Position numbers and translations under genes: made by a program. The notes below the pieces were generated by a model. It was given only the letters and a program-made list of their open reading frames with translations. It ran no database searches and had not been told where the DNA came from. A DNA stretch of 64,000 nucleotides from an uncultured Oscillibacter sp. (GTDB taxonomy: Bacteria; Bacillota; Clostridia; Oscillospirales; Oscillospiraceae): the NCBI GenBank assembly GCA_910589315.1, contig CAJUTB010000003.1, positions 62,001-126,000 of the forward strand, in the 5' to 3' direction. Numbering within the stretch: position 1 is the first letter of the stretch; the number at the start of each line of letters is the position of its first letter. This document shows positions 56,890 to 64,000 of this stretch, one piece after another.

Positions 56890-58610
56890 AGGTCATCCTC
56901 CTCAAACGGCTCTGGCGGCGGAAGGGCCGCATCGCCCATATAAGCCTCCACCTGATCAAAAAACTGGTCGATCTTTTTCGTCGCCTTGGCAATCCTCAGC
57001 GTCTCCTGAGTGGACAACTGCTGCTGATACCAGTCCAGCATCCGGCCCACTTCCTCCCGCAGTCCGCCGATGGTCGCGGCATAAAGCCGCTCGCCCCTGG
57101 CCAGCATGGCGCGGTATTCCTCCTGCTCGCGGGGATGGAGCTTGAGCTTTGACAGCTCCTGCAAACGAAGCCGGGCCTCCTCGGGGGTCATGTCCTTGTT
57201 TTGCAGCACCAGACGTTCCGTCTGCCCCGCCTCGCTGACGGCCTCCACTTCCAGCAGGCCGTTGATGTCGTATGTAAAGCGGATTTTCACCGACTGCTGC
57301 CCGCGGGGCGCAGGCGGCACCTTCAGGCGCAGCTGTCCCAGCTGGGTGTTGTCAGCGCAGTAGCGGTTTTCCCCCTGATAAACCCGAATGTCCACCTTTT
57401 CCTGTCCGTCGTGGACAGTGTAATAAACCCGCATTTTGCTGGTGGGAAGCACGCTGTTCCGTTCAATGATCGGGGACATGAGGTCCCGGGACGGTTCGCT
57501 GATGTTGTAGTTGGACACACCCAGAGTAAAGGGACACACATCGGTTAGAACCAGGGCCTTCAAATCGCCGGCACGGGCCTTGATGCCCGCACAGATACCG
57601 GCTCCCAGGGCTATGGCGGTGTCCGGGCGGCTGTCCCGCGCCGGTTCCCGGCCCAAAAACCGGGCGATGTACCGCCGCACCACCGGCATATGGCTGGATC
57701 CGCCCACCATCACAAGATCGTCCACCTCCTGGGGGGAGATGCCCGCGTCCAGAAATACGCGCTGAATGGGCGCGGTCATGCGCTGGAACAGCGCGCCGCT
57801 TTTCCGAATCAGCCATTCGTTGCTCAACGTGAGCGAGGCGGAGATCACGCCGTCATCCACGGACATTCCCACAATCTCCTGATGGGTAAGGGCCATTTTA
57901 CAGGTTTCGGCCTGCCGGGTGATCATCTCCTTCTGACGGGCGGTGAGCGACTCGAAATCCAGGCCGCAGTCCTCGCAAAAGCCCCGTGCCACGGCATGGT
58001 CAAAGTCTTGCCCGCCCAGGCGGTTGTCCCCGTTGACGGCGGTGACGCTGACTACATTTTCAAACCGCTCCACCAGGGAAACGTCCAGCGTGCCGCCGCC
58101 CAGGTCAAACACCAGACACACTTTATCCCGTTCTCCCTCGCTGATATGCCCCGCAACCGCCGCCGCAGACGGCTCATTCACCAACCGTTCCACCTTCAGG
58201 CCCGCCAGAGCCGCAGCGCGTTTGGTGGCGGCCCGCTGGGCCTCGGCAAAATACGCCGGGACGCTGACCACGGCCTCCGCAACCGGTTCGCCCAGATACG
58301 CCTCCGCATCCTCCCGGAGACGCCGCAGCACCAGGGCGGAAAGCTCCTCCGGCCGGAAGGTTCGCCCGGCAAGGGTATAGGTTTTCTCCGTGCCCATGAA
58401 GCGTTTGAAACGAGCGGCGGTACGGTCCGGCGCGGAGATCAGGCGGTCCCGTGCGGCGCGGCCCACCAGAATGGAACCGTCCTCGTCGACGCTGACGGCG
58501 CTGGGCGTGAGAAATTCTCCCGCGGCATTCGGGATGAGTTCGCTTTTTCCGTTCCGCCATACGGCGGCAAGGCTGTTGGTCGTTCCAAGGTCAATTCCAA
58601 TAATCGCCAT
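56886..58610 (-). CDS. hscC: Hsp70-family chaperone, HscC type
   Basis: A 574-residue Hsp70. The nucleotide-binding domain has IGIDLGTTNS (4-13), VPAYFAEAQR, DLGGGTLDVS (about 173-182) and VGGSSHMP (about 312-319); the substrate domain follows (about 360-500), and the C-terminal lid is short. Length, the lid and pairing with a membrane J-protein match HscC with DjlB/DjlC in E. coli rather than DnaK, which comes with grpE/dnaJ (absent). Client proteins are unknown. It has a strong promoter and a GCCGCCGG/CCGGCGGC hairpin in its leader. Confidence 0.88.
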   Translation of the reverse strand: MAIIGIDLGTTNSLAAVWRNGKSELIPNAAGEFLTPSAVSVDEDGSILVGRAARDRLISAPDRTAARFKRFMGTEKTYTLAGRTFRPEELSALVLRRLREDAEAYLGEPVAEAVVSVPAYFAEAQRAATKRAAALAGLKVERLVNEPSAAAVAGHISEGERDKVCLVFDLGGGTLDVSLVERFENVVSVTAVNGDNRLGGQDFDHAVARGFCEDCGLDFESLTARQKEMITRQAETCKMALTHQEIVGMSVDDGVISASLTLSNEWLIRKSGALFQRMTAPIQRVFLDAGISPQEVDDLVMVGGSSHMPVVRRYIARFLGREPARDSRPDTAIALGAGICAGIKARAGDLKALVLTDVCPFTLGVSNYNISEPSRDLMSPIIERNSVLPTSKMRVYYTVHDGQEKVDIRVYQGENRYCADNTQLGQLRLKVPPAPRGQQSVKIRFTYDINGLLEVEAVSEAGQTERLVLQNKDMTPEEARLRLQELSKLKLHPREQEEYRAMLARGERLYAATIGGLREEVGRMLDWYQQQLSTQETLRIAKATKKIDQFFDQVEAYMGDAALPPPEPFEEDDL

Positions 58611-58631
58611 CCATCGTCCCTCGCTTCTTCC

Positions 58632-58695
58632 GCCGCCGGTCCGGCGGCCCTGATTTTTTCTTTCACATTATAACGCAGGGAATTCAAAATTTCAA
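58632..58695 (-). promoter_or_regulatory. hscC promoter and leader hairpin
   Basis: Minus strand: TTGAAA (58695-58690), 17-base spacer, TATAAT (58672-58667). In the short leader that follows, GCCGCCGG a CCGGCGGC (58632-58648) forms a very stable hairpin about 20 bases before the start codon, which may affect translation of the Hsp70 or be a thermosensor-like element. Confidence 0.75.
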
Positions 58696-58790
58696 CCTTT
58701 TGCAACGGCGTCCCCTCCGGGCCGAAGCACCAATCCCAGAGGCGGCGCATAGACTGCGTTACAGCAAAATCAGGGAAGGAGCGGCGCATT

Positions 58791-59471
58791 ATGGAAGAAA
58801 CCGGACTGCACACGGAACCCTTTGCGGCGGAGCGGGAATGGCAGATTGAGGGAATTCCCGTCCTGTCGGCCTCGATTCTGGTCCCCGACCCAGGGCCGGA
58901 GAAAACCGCTCCACGGCGCATCAAACGCTATTACCAGCTTCAATGCCGCGCCTTTCTGCGCTACTGCGAGCGGTGGCTGCTGCCCCAGGCAGAAGCCGAA
59001 TACCGCCAGGCGCTGGCATCCAGCGCGCCGCTGCCCAGCTTTCACGCGGAATTGCATTATCAGGTTACATACAACGAGGGCGGTCTTTGGAGCCTCTACA
59101 CCCAGTCCCGGGAATTTACGGGGTCCGGCCTGCCCCTGGTTACGCGGCGGGGCGACACCTGGGATCTGGCGGCGGGATATCCGGCGCCGCTGTCCAGCTT
59201 TTTCCCCAAGGGTTCCGCCTGGCGAAAAAAGCTCCTGTCCCTTGCCTCGGAGGAAATCCAACGCCGCGAACGGGCCGGCGCGGGCCGGTTCCACGAAAAC
59301 TGGCGGCGGGAGCTGCGGCGGCGGTTCAATTCTCAAAATTACTACCTCACGTCGGAAGGTCTGGCCTTTTTCTTTCCCATGTACGCCCTGGGGCCGGCCT
59401 CGGAGGGGATTCCCACCTTTCTCGTTCCCTACGGCGAAACGCTGCACACAAAAAAAGAAGCGGCTGATTGA
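58791..59471 (+). CDS. DUF3298 protein (RsiV-like extracellular domain without anchor)
   Basis: A 226-residue protein resembling the DUF3298/RsiV ectodomain, with FHAELHYQVTYNEGGLWSLY and C-terminal YYLTSEGLAFFFPMYALGP (about residues 183-201) and IPTFLVPY. RsiV is the lysozyme-binding anti-sigma factor, but there the domain sits outside the membrane after an anchor; no signal peptide or membrane helix is seen here, so a cytoplasmic or differently exported relative is possible. ATG 58791 follows AAGGAG. It is divergent from the HscC/J-protein operon, which suggests joint regulation. Confidence 0.75.
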   Translation: MEETGLHTEPFAAEREWQIEGIPVLSASILVPDPGPEKTAPRRIKRYYQLQCRAFLRYCERWLLPQAEAEYRQALASSAPLPSFHAELHYQVTYNEGGLWSLYTQSREFTGSGLPLVTRRGDTWDLAAGYPAPLSSFFPKGSAWRKKLLSLASEEIQRRERAGAGRFHENWRRELRRRFNSQNYYLTSEGLAFFFPMYALGPASEGIPTFLVPYGETLHTKKEAAD

Positions 59472-59485
59472 ATTTCAGCCGCTTC
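59457..59485. terminator. Bidirectional terminator between DUF3298 and MgtC genes
   Basis: GAAGCGGCTGA (59457-59467) pairs perfectly with TCAGCCGCTTC (59475-59485) around a seven-base loop; A-rich before and T-containing after, serving both convergent genes and overlapping the DUF3298 stop. Confidence 0.85.
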
Positions 59486-59486
59486 C

Positions 59487-60173
59487 TTACAGCGTTTGGA
59501 TGGATTGTACGCCGGGGATTTTTTTCAGACGTTCCAAGAGATGTTCTTCTAAAAAGCCCTTGTCCAGCCGCAGGGCAAACATCGCGCTCCGGGTGCAGCC
59601 GGGTTCGGAATTGACAATGCTCATATTCAAAATTTTCAAATCCAGCTCCCGGTACAGGTGCAAAACCGCCTCAAGGCACTCGCTGCCGTTGTACTCCACA
59701 AACAGGCTGATTTCCGGCGACGCTCGCAGCATCCGGTATTCCAGGCGGGAGAACAGCAGCTCCGCCGTCAGAATCAAAACGGTCGCCAGCAGGCCGCCCT
59801 CATAAAAGCCGCCGCCCAGCGCGAGGCCCACAATCGCAGACGCCCAAAGCCCCGCCGCAGTCGTCAGACCCTTGACCCGCTGGCGGCTTGTCACCATGAT
59901 CGTCCCTGCGCCGATGAAGCCGATGCCCGCCACCACCTGCGCCCCTAAGCGCGCCATGTCGGTATAAAGGCCCATGTAGAGATACAGATATTGGCTGGTA
60001 AGCGTGGTCATCGCAGCGCCCATACAGATCAGGATATGGGTCCGGAAGCCCGCAGGGCGGCGTTTGAAGGCCCGCTCCAGCCCGATCAGGCCGCCGCAGG
60101 CCATGGCAAGCAGAAGCCGCAGGGCGGCGGACAGCAGTGTGACGCCCCGCAGGCCGTCAAGCACAGACAGCAT
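59487..60173 (-). CDS. MgtC/SapB family membrane protein (copy 2)
   Basis: A 228-residue MgtC/SapB protein: four or five membrane helices in residues 8-145 with GLIGLERAFKRRPAGFRTHIL (about 28-48) and GIGFIGAGTIMV...VKGLTTAAGLWASA (about 83-112), and a C-terminal ACT-like domain. In pathogens MgtC inhibits the F-ATPase and aids low-Mg survival, but commensal homologues are largely uncharacterised. It follows a paralogue by 21 bases, with which it shares all motifs; the two arose by tandem duplication. Confidence 0.9.
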   Translation of the reverse strand: MLSVLDGLRGVTLLSAALRLLLAMACGGLIGLERAFKRRPAGFRTHILICMGAAMTTLTSQYLYLYMGLYTDMARLGAQVVAGIGFIGAGTIMVTSRQRVKGLTTAAGLWASAIVGLALGGGFYEGGLLATVLILTAELLFSRLEYRMLRASPEISLFVEYNGSECLEAVLHLYRELDLKILNMSIVNSEPGCTRSAMFALRLDKGFLEEHLLERLKKIPGVQSIQTL

Positions 60174-60194
60174 TACTCTTTCTCCCTTCTGAAT

Positions 60195-60914
60195 TCATAC
60201 GTTGTGGATGACGTATACGCTCTCCATCTCGGAAACCGCCGCCAGCACCTTGGCGTGCTGGCCCCGGCGGTCCAGGCGGACGGAAAAAACCGCGCTGGGA
60301 TGCTGGGTTGGATTTCCATGGTCCAGCTCCACGTCATAGATGGACGCGCCCTGGTTTTTGATTTGATGGATGATCTCCCCAACCTGGTCCAGGGAGTGAA
60401 ATTCCACAAACAGGTTTATATCCCGTGAATTTTCCAACATACGGCGTTCAATGCGGGGCAGGAGATGTACCACCAGATTCATAAACACAAACGCCAGAAG
60501 CACCGCCTCGTAAAACCCCGCCCCCACCGCCAGGCCCATACAGGCGGATGTCCAAAGGCCGGCGGCGGTCGTCAGGCCCTTCACCTGCTGGCGGCCTGTG
60601 AGAATGATCGTGCCTGCGCCCAAAAAGCCTACGCCGTTGATGACCTGCGCGCCGAAGCGGCTCACGTCGGTCCTCATACCAATTGCGGCGGCGGTGCCCG
60701 CCCAGGGGCCGGACAGCATAGCGGCTTCGTACTGTCCTAAAATCATGGTCAGCGCTGCGCCCATGCATACCAGCATATAGGTCCGAAAGCCCGCCGGGCG
60801 GCGTTTTCGCGCCCGTTCCAGGCCCAGCATTCCGCCGCATAAAACCGCCAGACTCAGCCGCAGTGTGACGGATGCCAGATTGAACTGGCGCAGCCAGTCC
60901 AGGCAGGTCAGCAT
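60195..60914 (-). CDS. MgtC/SapB family membrane protein (copy 1)
   Basis: A 239-residue MgtC/SapB protein, first of the tandem pair. It has GLERARKRRPAGFRTYML and GVGFLGAGTIILTGRQQVKG with four to five membrane helices, an 11-residue extra loop (GPWAGTAAAIG) compared with its neighbour, and a C-terminal soluble domain (FVEFHSLDQVGEII). Start ATG 60914. Expressing two diverged copies may allow hetero-oligomers or distinct regulation. The leader was not seen to hold a magnesium riboswitch. Confidence 0.9.
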   Translation of the reverse strand: MLTCLDWLRQFNLASVTLRLSLAVLCGGMLGLERARKRRPAGFRTYMLVCMGAALTMILGQYEAAMLSGPWAGTAAAIGMRTDVSRFGAQVINGVGFLGAGTIILTGRQQVKGLTTAAGLWTSACMGLAVGAGFYEAVLLAFVFMNLVVHLLPRIERRMLENSRDINLFVEFHSLDQVGEIIHQIKNQGASIYDVELDHGNPTQHPSAVFSVRLDRRGQHAKVLAAVSEMESVYVIHNV

Positions 60915-60999
60915 GACGAACCCTCCTTTTTATGTTTCTTTCAAATCGTATGTTTACGCAATTCTATCGGGTACGGGAAACCGAATTGCAGTTTATGTC

Positions 61000-61377
61000 T
61001 CAGCCTATTCCGCCGGTGCGAATGACATTCCAATACAGCCACAGACCGAAAGGAATGAGGATTTGCAGGACCAGGATCAGCGGTATGCCCAGCCGGAACA
61101 ATTTGTGTAAGGTTTTGTGATGCCAGACTCTCATGCCAATCAGCGCGCCAACGCTGCCGCCAAGGATGGAAAGGGTGAGCAAGGTTTTTTCCGGCACCCG
61201 CCGGACGGATTCCTTTTTCATTTTCCGTTTGGCTTGCAGTTTGTCAAATCCGAAGATGAAAAAGGTAATTAGGTTGATAAGAAGCAGCCAGCCAAACAGC
61301 CAAAACCATGGAGAACCGATTATGGTAAAGATAAAATCATTTTCAGCCTCTGGCGCATAGAACGTTAAGCAGCGCAT
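61000..61377 (-). CDS. DUF1294 membrane protein
   Basis: A 125-residue membrane protein of the DUF1294 family: helix one (about 24-45), then the diagnostic FGFDKLQAKRKMKKESVRRVPEKTLL region (about 42-67), helix two with GGSVGALIGMRVWHHKT (about 72-88) and helix three. Members are sometimes fused to cold-shock domains; that domain is absent here. Start ATG 61377 follows GAGGTATC; the apparent extension to 61623 is inside repeat copy F. A TTGAAA-16-TAATAA promoter can be placed between the repeat and the gene. Confidence 0.88.
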   Translation of the reverse strand: MRCLTFYAPEAENDFIFTIIGSPWFWLFGWLLLINLITFFIFGFDKLQAKRKMKKESVRRVPEKTLLTLSILGGSVGALIGMRVWHHKTLHKLFRLGIPLILVLQILIPFGLWLYWNVIRTGGIG

Positions 61378-61439
61378 AAGATACCTCTTATTAAGTATTG
61401 AATTGCAGATTTCAAGCACAACGGTCAGCCCGCTTCTAC

Positions 61440-61704
61440 AACCACCGCAGCAGCGGCAGCGGGGTTCGGCGCAGAGGCAAGTCGATTTGGACTTCTCGTT
61501 TATAGAAGTATCAAGCCAAAGTCTTGCACCGCACCTGGCAGACGCTCTTTTCTTTTGGACCGTGAACGGCCCGTTTGTCTCCGGCCCAAGAGCCGCCGCA
61601 ACGCGGCGGTTGGCCTCCGACACGCGCCTGCGGGCGCAGTCTTTTCTCTCGCCAGAGAAAAGAAATTGGAGGGTTCAAATTTGGACCAGCCATTGCGAAT
61701 GGCT
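61440..61704 (-). repeat. Dispersed multi-hairpin repeat, copy F (long form)
   Basis: Inverted long-form copy, nearly the same as copy E in its extra module (about 61574-61639, hairpins GCCGCCGC/GCGGCGG and GCGCC/GGCGC). The main palindrome is TCTTTTCTCT cgcc AGAGAAAAGA (61640-61663). Its left terminal hairpin AGCCATT cgc AATGGCT starts inside the TAG stop codon of the TfoX-like gene. Confidence 0.88.
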
Positions 61705-61957
61705 ATTTTTTCAACATCTCGCTGAATGCTCTCAGCTCCTCTTTGGTTTCCTCTGAAAGACGGTTGTATTCCCTATTCTGAACCGCACCTTCCAATGCAT
61801 ATAAATGCACCAAACAAACCTCCGGATAACATAACTTCAGCTGAAAAAACGCCTGCCTGGAACCAGCCTCTCTTAGTTTTTCCGCAGAGTCTATCCCTAC
61901 CGCCGTCAGCTTCCGCTCCATCTCTTTCCCGATGTTCATCATCGATGTCAGCTCCAC
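61703..61957 (-). CDS. TfoX C-terminal-domain protein
   Basis: An 84-residue protein matching the C-terminal domain of TfoX/Sxy (competence regulator): MMNIGKEMERKLTAVGIDSAEKLREAG, a helix-hairpin-helix-type unit, and RLSEETKEELRAF near the end. Clostridial stand-alone forms have no proven competence role. The start is GTG 61957 with GGAGGAAAC; the open frame to 62029 would run through the psuG terminator. Its TAG stop codon is part of the first hairpin of repeat copy F. Confidence 0.82.
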   Translation of the reverse strand: MELTSMMNIGKEMERKLTAVGIDSAEKLREAGSRQAFFQLKLCYPEVCLVHLYALEGAVQNREYNRLSEETKEELRAFSEMLKK

Positions 61958-61979
61958 AGCGTTTCCTCCTCCAAAGCCC

Positions 61980-62015
61980 AAAATGGACCGGCTGAAATAC
62001 CAGCCGGTCCATTTT
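61980..62015 (-). terminator. Terminator between psuG and TfoX-like gene
   Basis: AAAATGGACCGGCTG (61980-61994) pairs perfectly with CAGCCGGTCCATTTT (62001-62015); on the minus strand the stem ends in TTTT. It separates the psuK-psuG unit from the TfoX-like gene. Confidence 0.85.
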
Positions 62016-62025
62016 ATCATACCGT

Positions 62026-62952
62026 TCACTTTTTGGCAAGCGCAGCAAGCTCTGCGGCGGTCTTTGCCGCAAGGCGGGCATTGTGAAACACCAACTGAAT
62101 ATTGCTCGCCAGAGAATCGCCGCCCGTCAAATCCTTAATTTTCGCCAGCAGGAACGGCGTCGTATCCTTCCCATGAATACCAAGGGTCTTCGCCTCCGAA
62201 ACCGCTTCGTCAATCGCCTTGTTAATCACGTCCGCGTCCATGGAATACTCCTCCGGAATCGGATTCGCAACCAGCATACCGCCGCCCAGGCCCATGTCCT
62301 GCTTGACATAAAACGTCTTTGCCAACGCTTCCGGACTGTCAATCCGATAATCTACCCGAAAACCGCTCTTGCGGGTATAGAACGCAGGCAGTTCCTCCGT
62401 CTCATACCCAATCACCGGCACGCCGTGGGTTTCCAGATATTCCAGCGTCAATCCCAGATCCAAAATCGATTTCGCGCCCGCGCATACCACCATCACAGGC
62501 GTCCGCGCCAATTCCTCCAAGTCCGCAGAGATATCCATGGTGGTCTCGGCGCCCCGGTGAACGCCGCCCACACCGCCGGTGGCAAACACCGAAATCCCCG
62601 CCAGATGCGCAATAATCATGGTCGTAGCAACCGTAGTCGCACCATCCCGGCCCTCGGCCACCAAAACCGGCAGATCCCGGCGGCTCGCCTTGGCGACGGA
62701 AGTCCCGGCTTTGCCCAGATAGTCAATTTCTTCCTTGGAAAGACCAGCCTTCAAGCGGCCGCCCAGCACGGCAATCGTTGCGGGAACCGCTCCGTTTTCC
62801 CGGATAATCCCCTCCACCTGCAAAGCCGTCTCTACATTCTGCGGATAGGGCATACCATGGGAGATAATCGTGGACTCCAGGGCAACTACAGGCTTGCCTG
62901 CCGCAAGAGCCTCCTGTACTTCCGGCGCAATGTCAAGATACTTGTTCATCAT
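62026..62952 (-). CDS. psuG: Pseudouridine-5'-phosphate glycosidase
   Basis: PsuG splits pseudouridine 5'-phosphate to uracil and ribose-5-phosphate. The 308-residue protein has ALESTIISHGMPYPQNVE (about residues 26-43), the catalytic-region lysine in GKAGTSVAKASRRDLP (about 85-100), the metal/phosphate region TGGVGGVHRGAE and GGGMLVANPIPEEYSM. ATG 62952 has GGAGG, with a second ATG at 62949 possible. It follows psuK by 15 bases, and together they form a pseudouridine salvage operon. Confidence 0.95.
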   Translation of the reverse strand: MMNKYLDIAPEVQEALAAGKPVVALESTIISHGMPYPQNVETALQVEGIIRENGAVPATIAVLGGRLKAGLSKEEIDYLGKAGTSVAKASRRDLPVLVAEGRDGATTVATTMIIAHLAGISVFATGGVGGVHRGAETTMDISADLEELARTPVMVVCAGAKSILDLGLTLEYLETHGVPVIGYETEELPAFYTRKSGFRVDYRIDSPEALAKTFYVKQDMGLGGGMLVANPIPEEYSMDADVINKAIDEAVSEAKTLGIHGKDTTPFLLAKIKDLTGGDSLASNIQLVFHNARLAAKTAAELAALAKK

Positions 62953-62967
62953 AAAAACCTCCAAAAT

Positions 62968-64000
62968 TTATTTCAGGCGTTTTACCAGCAATTCTTCATT
63001 CAGGGCCGGGTTGATGGTCTCCGCCCCCTCCATGGCAATCGCCGACGCCGCCAGTCCTGCTCTTGCAGTGTCCTCCAAGTCTGTGCCCCGAAGATAGGCC
63101 CAGGCAATCGCCGCCATGAAAGCGTCTCCGCAGCCCGTTGTATTGACCGCCTTGGCCGGCAGCACCGGCAAATGGCACGCGCCATCCTGTCCAGCGGCAT
63201 ACACGCCCTCGCCCCCCAGGGAAATGAACACCCGCCTCAAACCCGTTTTCAAAAGTTCTTTTGCGGCGCGGCGGAGGCTGTCCTCGTCCGTAATGGGAAT
63301 GCCGGAGAGGAGTTCCGCTTCCAAACGGTTGGGTTTCAGCGTGTGGAGCCGCCCCAGAATCGGCCGCAGCTTTTCGGCCTTCGCCGTAGAAACCGGATCG
63401 GCAAATATGGGAGCGGTCACGTTCTCCGCAAGCCACGCCAGGCTTTCCGCCGGAAGGTTGGTATCCACCACCAGCACCTGGCTGCTGTTGAACAATTTCA
63501 GCCGCTGGGACAGCGCCTGCGGCGTCAAGTGGCGGTAAATGTCCATATCACTTACCGCTAGGGCCATATCGCCGTCCGCGTCGTTGATAAACAGATATGT
63601 GGAAGTTCGTCCGCCGGGAATGATGGGAGATTCGGAGATATCAATTCCCAGCTCACCGCAGGAAGCCGCCAGCTTTTGCGCGTTCAAATCGTCGCCGAAC
63701 GCAGTGACCAGCCGCACATCCAATCCCAGCAGGCTCATATTATGCGCAATATTTCGCCCCACGCCTCCCAGAGAGGTCTGAACGGTTCCGGGGTTGGAGT
63801 CCCGGGAGACCAGCGTCTTCGCCGGACGCCCGCCAATATCCACATTCACGCCTCCCGCCACCGTGACATACGGCGTTGTTTGAAGGATGTATCCTTTTCC
63901 GGTGATATAGCCCTTTTTCATGAGATTGGAAATGTGGACTGCTACGGAGGAGCGGGTGACGCCGGCCTTTTCCGCCAGCTCCCGCTGGGAGATGAGGGGA
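62968..64000 (-). CDS. psuK: Pseudouridine kinase with N-terminal HTH, 5' end cut off
   Basis: A PfkB-family kinase that makes pseudouridine 5'-phosphate for PsuG. The frame is open to the right edge, so the N-terminus is missing. The visible part begins with a winged helix-turn-helix (QRELAEKAGVTRSSVAVHIS), then the kinase with VAGGVNVDIGG, GGVGRNIAHNMSLLG and the catalytic NTTGCGDAFMAA near the end (Asp as base). The HTH fusion is common in Firmicute PsuK/YeiC-type proteins and suggests the kinase also regulates its own operon. A start at 63921 would cut the HTH and is not preferred. Confidence 0.92.
   Translation of the reverse strand, partial: PLISQRELAEKAGVTRSSVAVHISNLMKKGYITGKGYILQTTPYVTVAGGVNVDIGGRPAKTLVSRDSNPGTVQTSLGGVGRNIAHNMSLLGLDVRLVTAFGDDLNAQKLAASCGELGIDISESPIIPGGRTSTYLFINDADGDMALAVSDMDIYRHLTPQALSQRLKLFNSSQVLVVDTNLPAESLAWLAENVTAPIFADPVSTAKAEKLRPILGRLHTLKPNRLEAELLSGIPITDEDSLRRAAKELLKTGLRRVFISLGGEGVYAAGQDGACHLPVLPAKAVNTTGCGDAFMAAIAWAYLRGTDLEDTARAGLAASAIAMEGAETINPALNEELLVKRLK

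Overview
The window looks like a G+C-rich chromosomal segment from a low-redundancy Firmicute of the class Clostridia, most like the Oscillospirales/Oscillospiraceae. The basis is the gene set (rpmH-rnpA-yidD-yidC-khpB, era-yqzL-recO, MutS2, a Cys T-box, a collagen-like spore-type protein, SLH protein, AgrC/LytTR two-component system, DegV and DUF1836 proteins), strong AGGAGG ribosome sites and consensus sigma-A promoters. No tRNA, rRNA, CRISPR, phage or autonomous insertion sequence was seen. Genus cannot be fixed from the sequence alone.

Layout. 1-5.4 kb: a cut-off surface gene divergent from a collagen-like protein, then murA, a WalJ-like MBL hydrolase, a CAT-like acetyltransferase and rlmH. 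5.4-14.6 kb (minus strand): uridine phosphorylase, mutS2-recO-yqzL-era and uvrA, interrupted by four copies of a multi-hairpin repeat. 14.6-21.6 kb: membrane protein/XRE pair, YbaK deacylase, the coupled uvrB-YjbR-membrane protein operon, three small hypothetical genes and radC. 21.8-26 kb: a methyltransferase, then rpmH-rnpA-yidD-yidC-khpB. 26-30.6 kb: flavodiiron protein, then a T-box-controlled cysE-(unknown)-cysS operon. 30.6-32.6 kb: XRE regulator, candidate small RNA and an SLH-domain protein. 32.9-45.3 kb (minus): a long cluster from parE (topoisomerase IV B) and parC through an LUD protein, lipoprotein, aminotransferase, radical SAM enzyme, a TetM-like GTPase fused to a Rae1/YacP nuclease domain, and an LspA-like protease. 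45.7-49.2 kb: DegV protein, DnaD-like and DnaC-like primosome proteins, lipoprotein. 49.4-55 kb: repeat copy, sensor kinase/LytTR regulator, DUF1836, second DegV, frameshifted histidine phosphatase, prmA. 55.1-59.5 kb: HscC-type Hsp70 with a membrane-anchored J-protein, divergent from a DUF3298 gene. 59.5-64 kb: two tandem MgtC genes, DUF1294, repeat copy, TfoX C-terminal-like protein, psuG and the start-truncated psuK.

The most interesting points are (i) six copies of a roughly 205-295 bp intergenic repeat whose hairpin arms differ between copies but keep pairing, in a short form and a form with an extra GC-rich module; (ii) the EF-G/TetM-like GTPase carrying a Rae1-like ribosome-associated RNase domain, a plausible single-chain ribosome-targeted mRNA cleavage factor; (iii) a stand-alone structured small-RNA candidate at 31.37-31.56 kb with its own consensus promoter and terminator; (iv) the HscC/J-protein pair; and (v) a one-base frameshift in a histidine phosphatase whose downstream frame is open into prmA.
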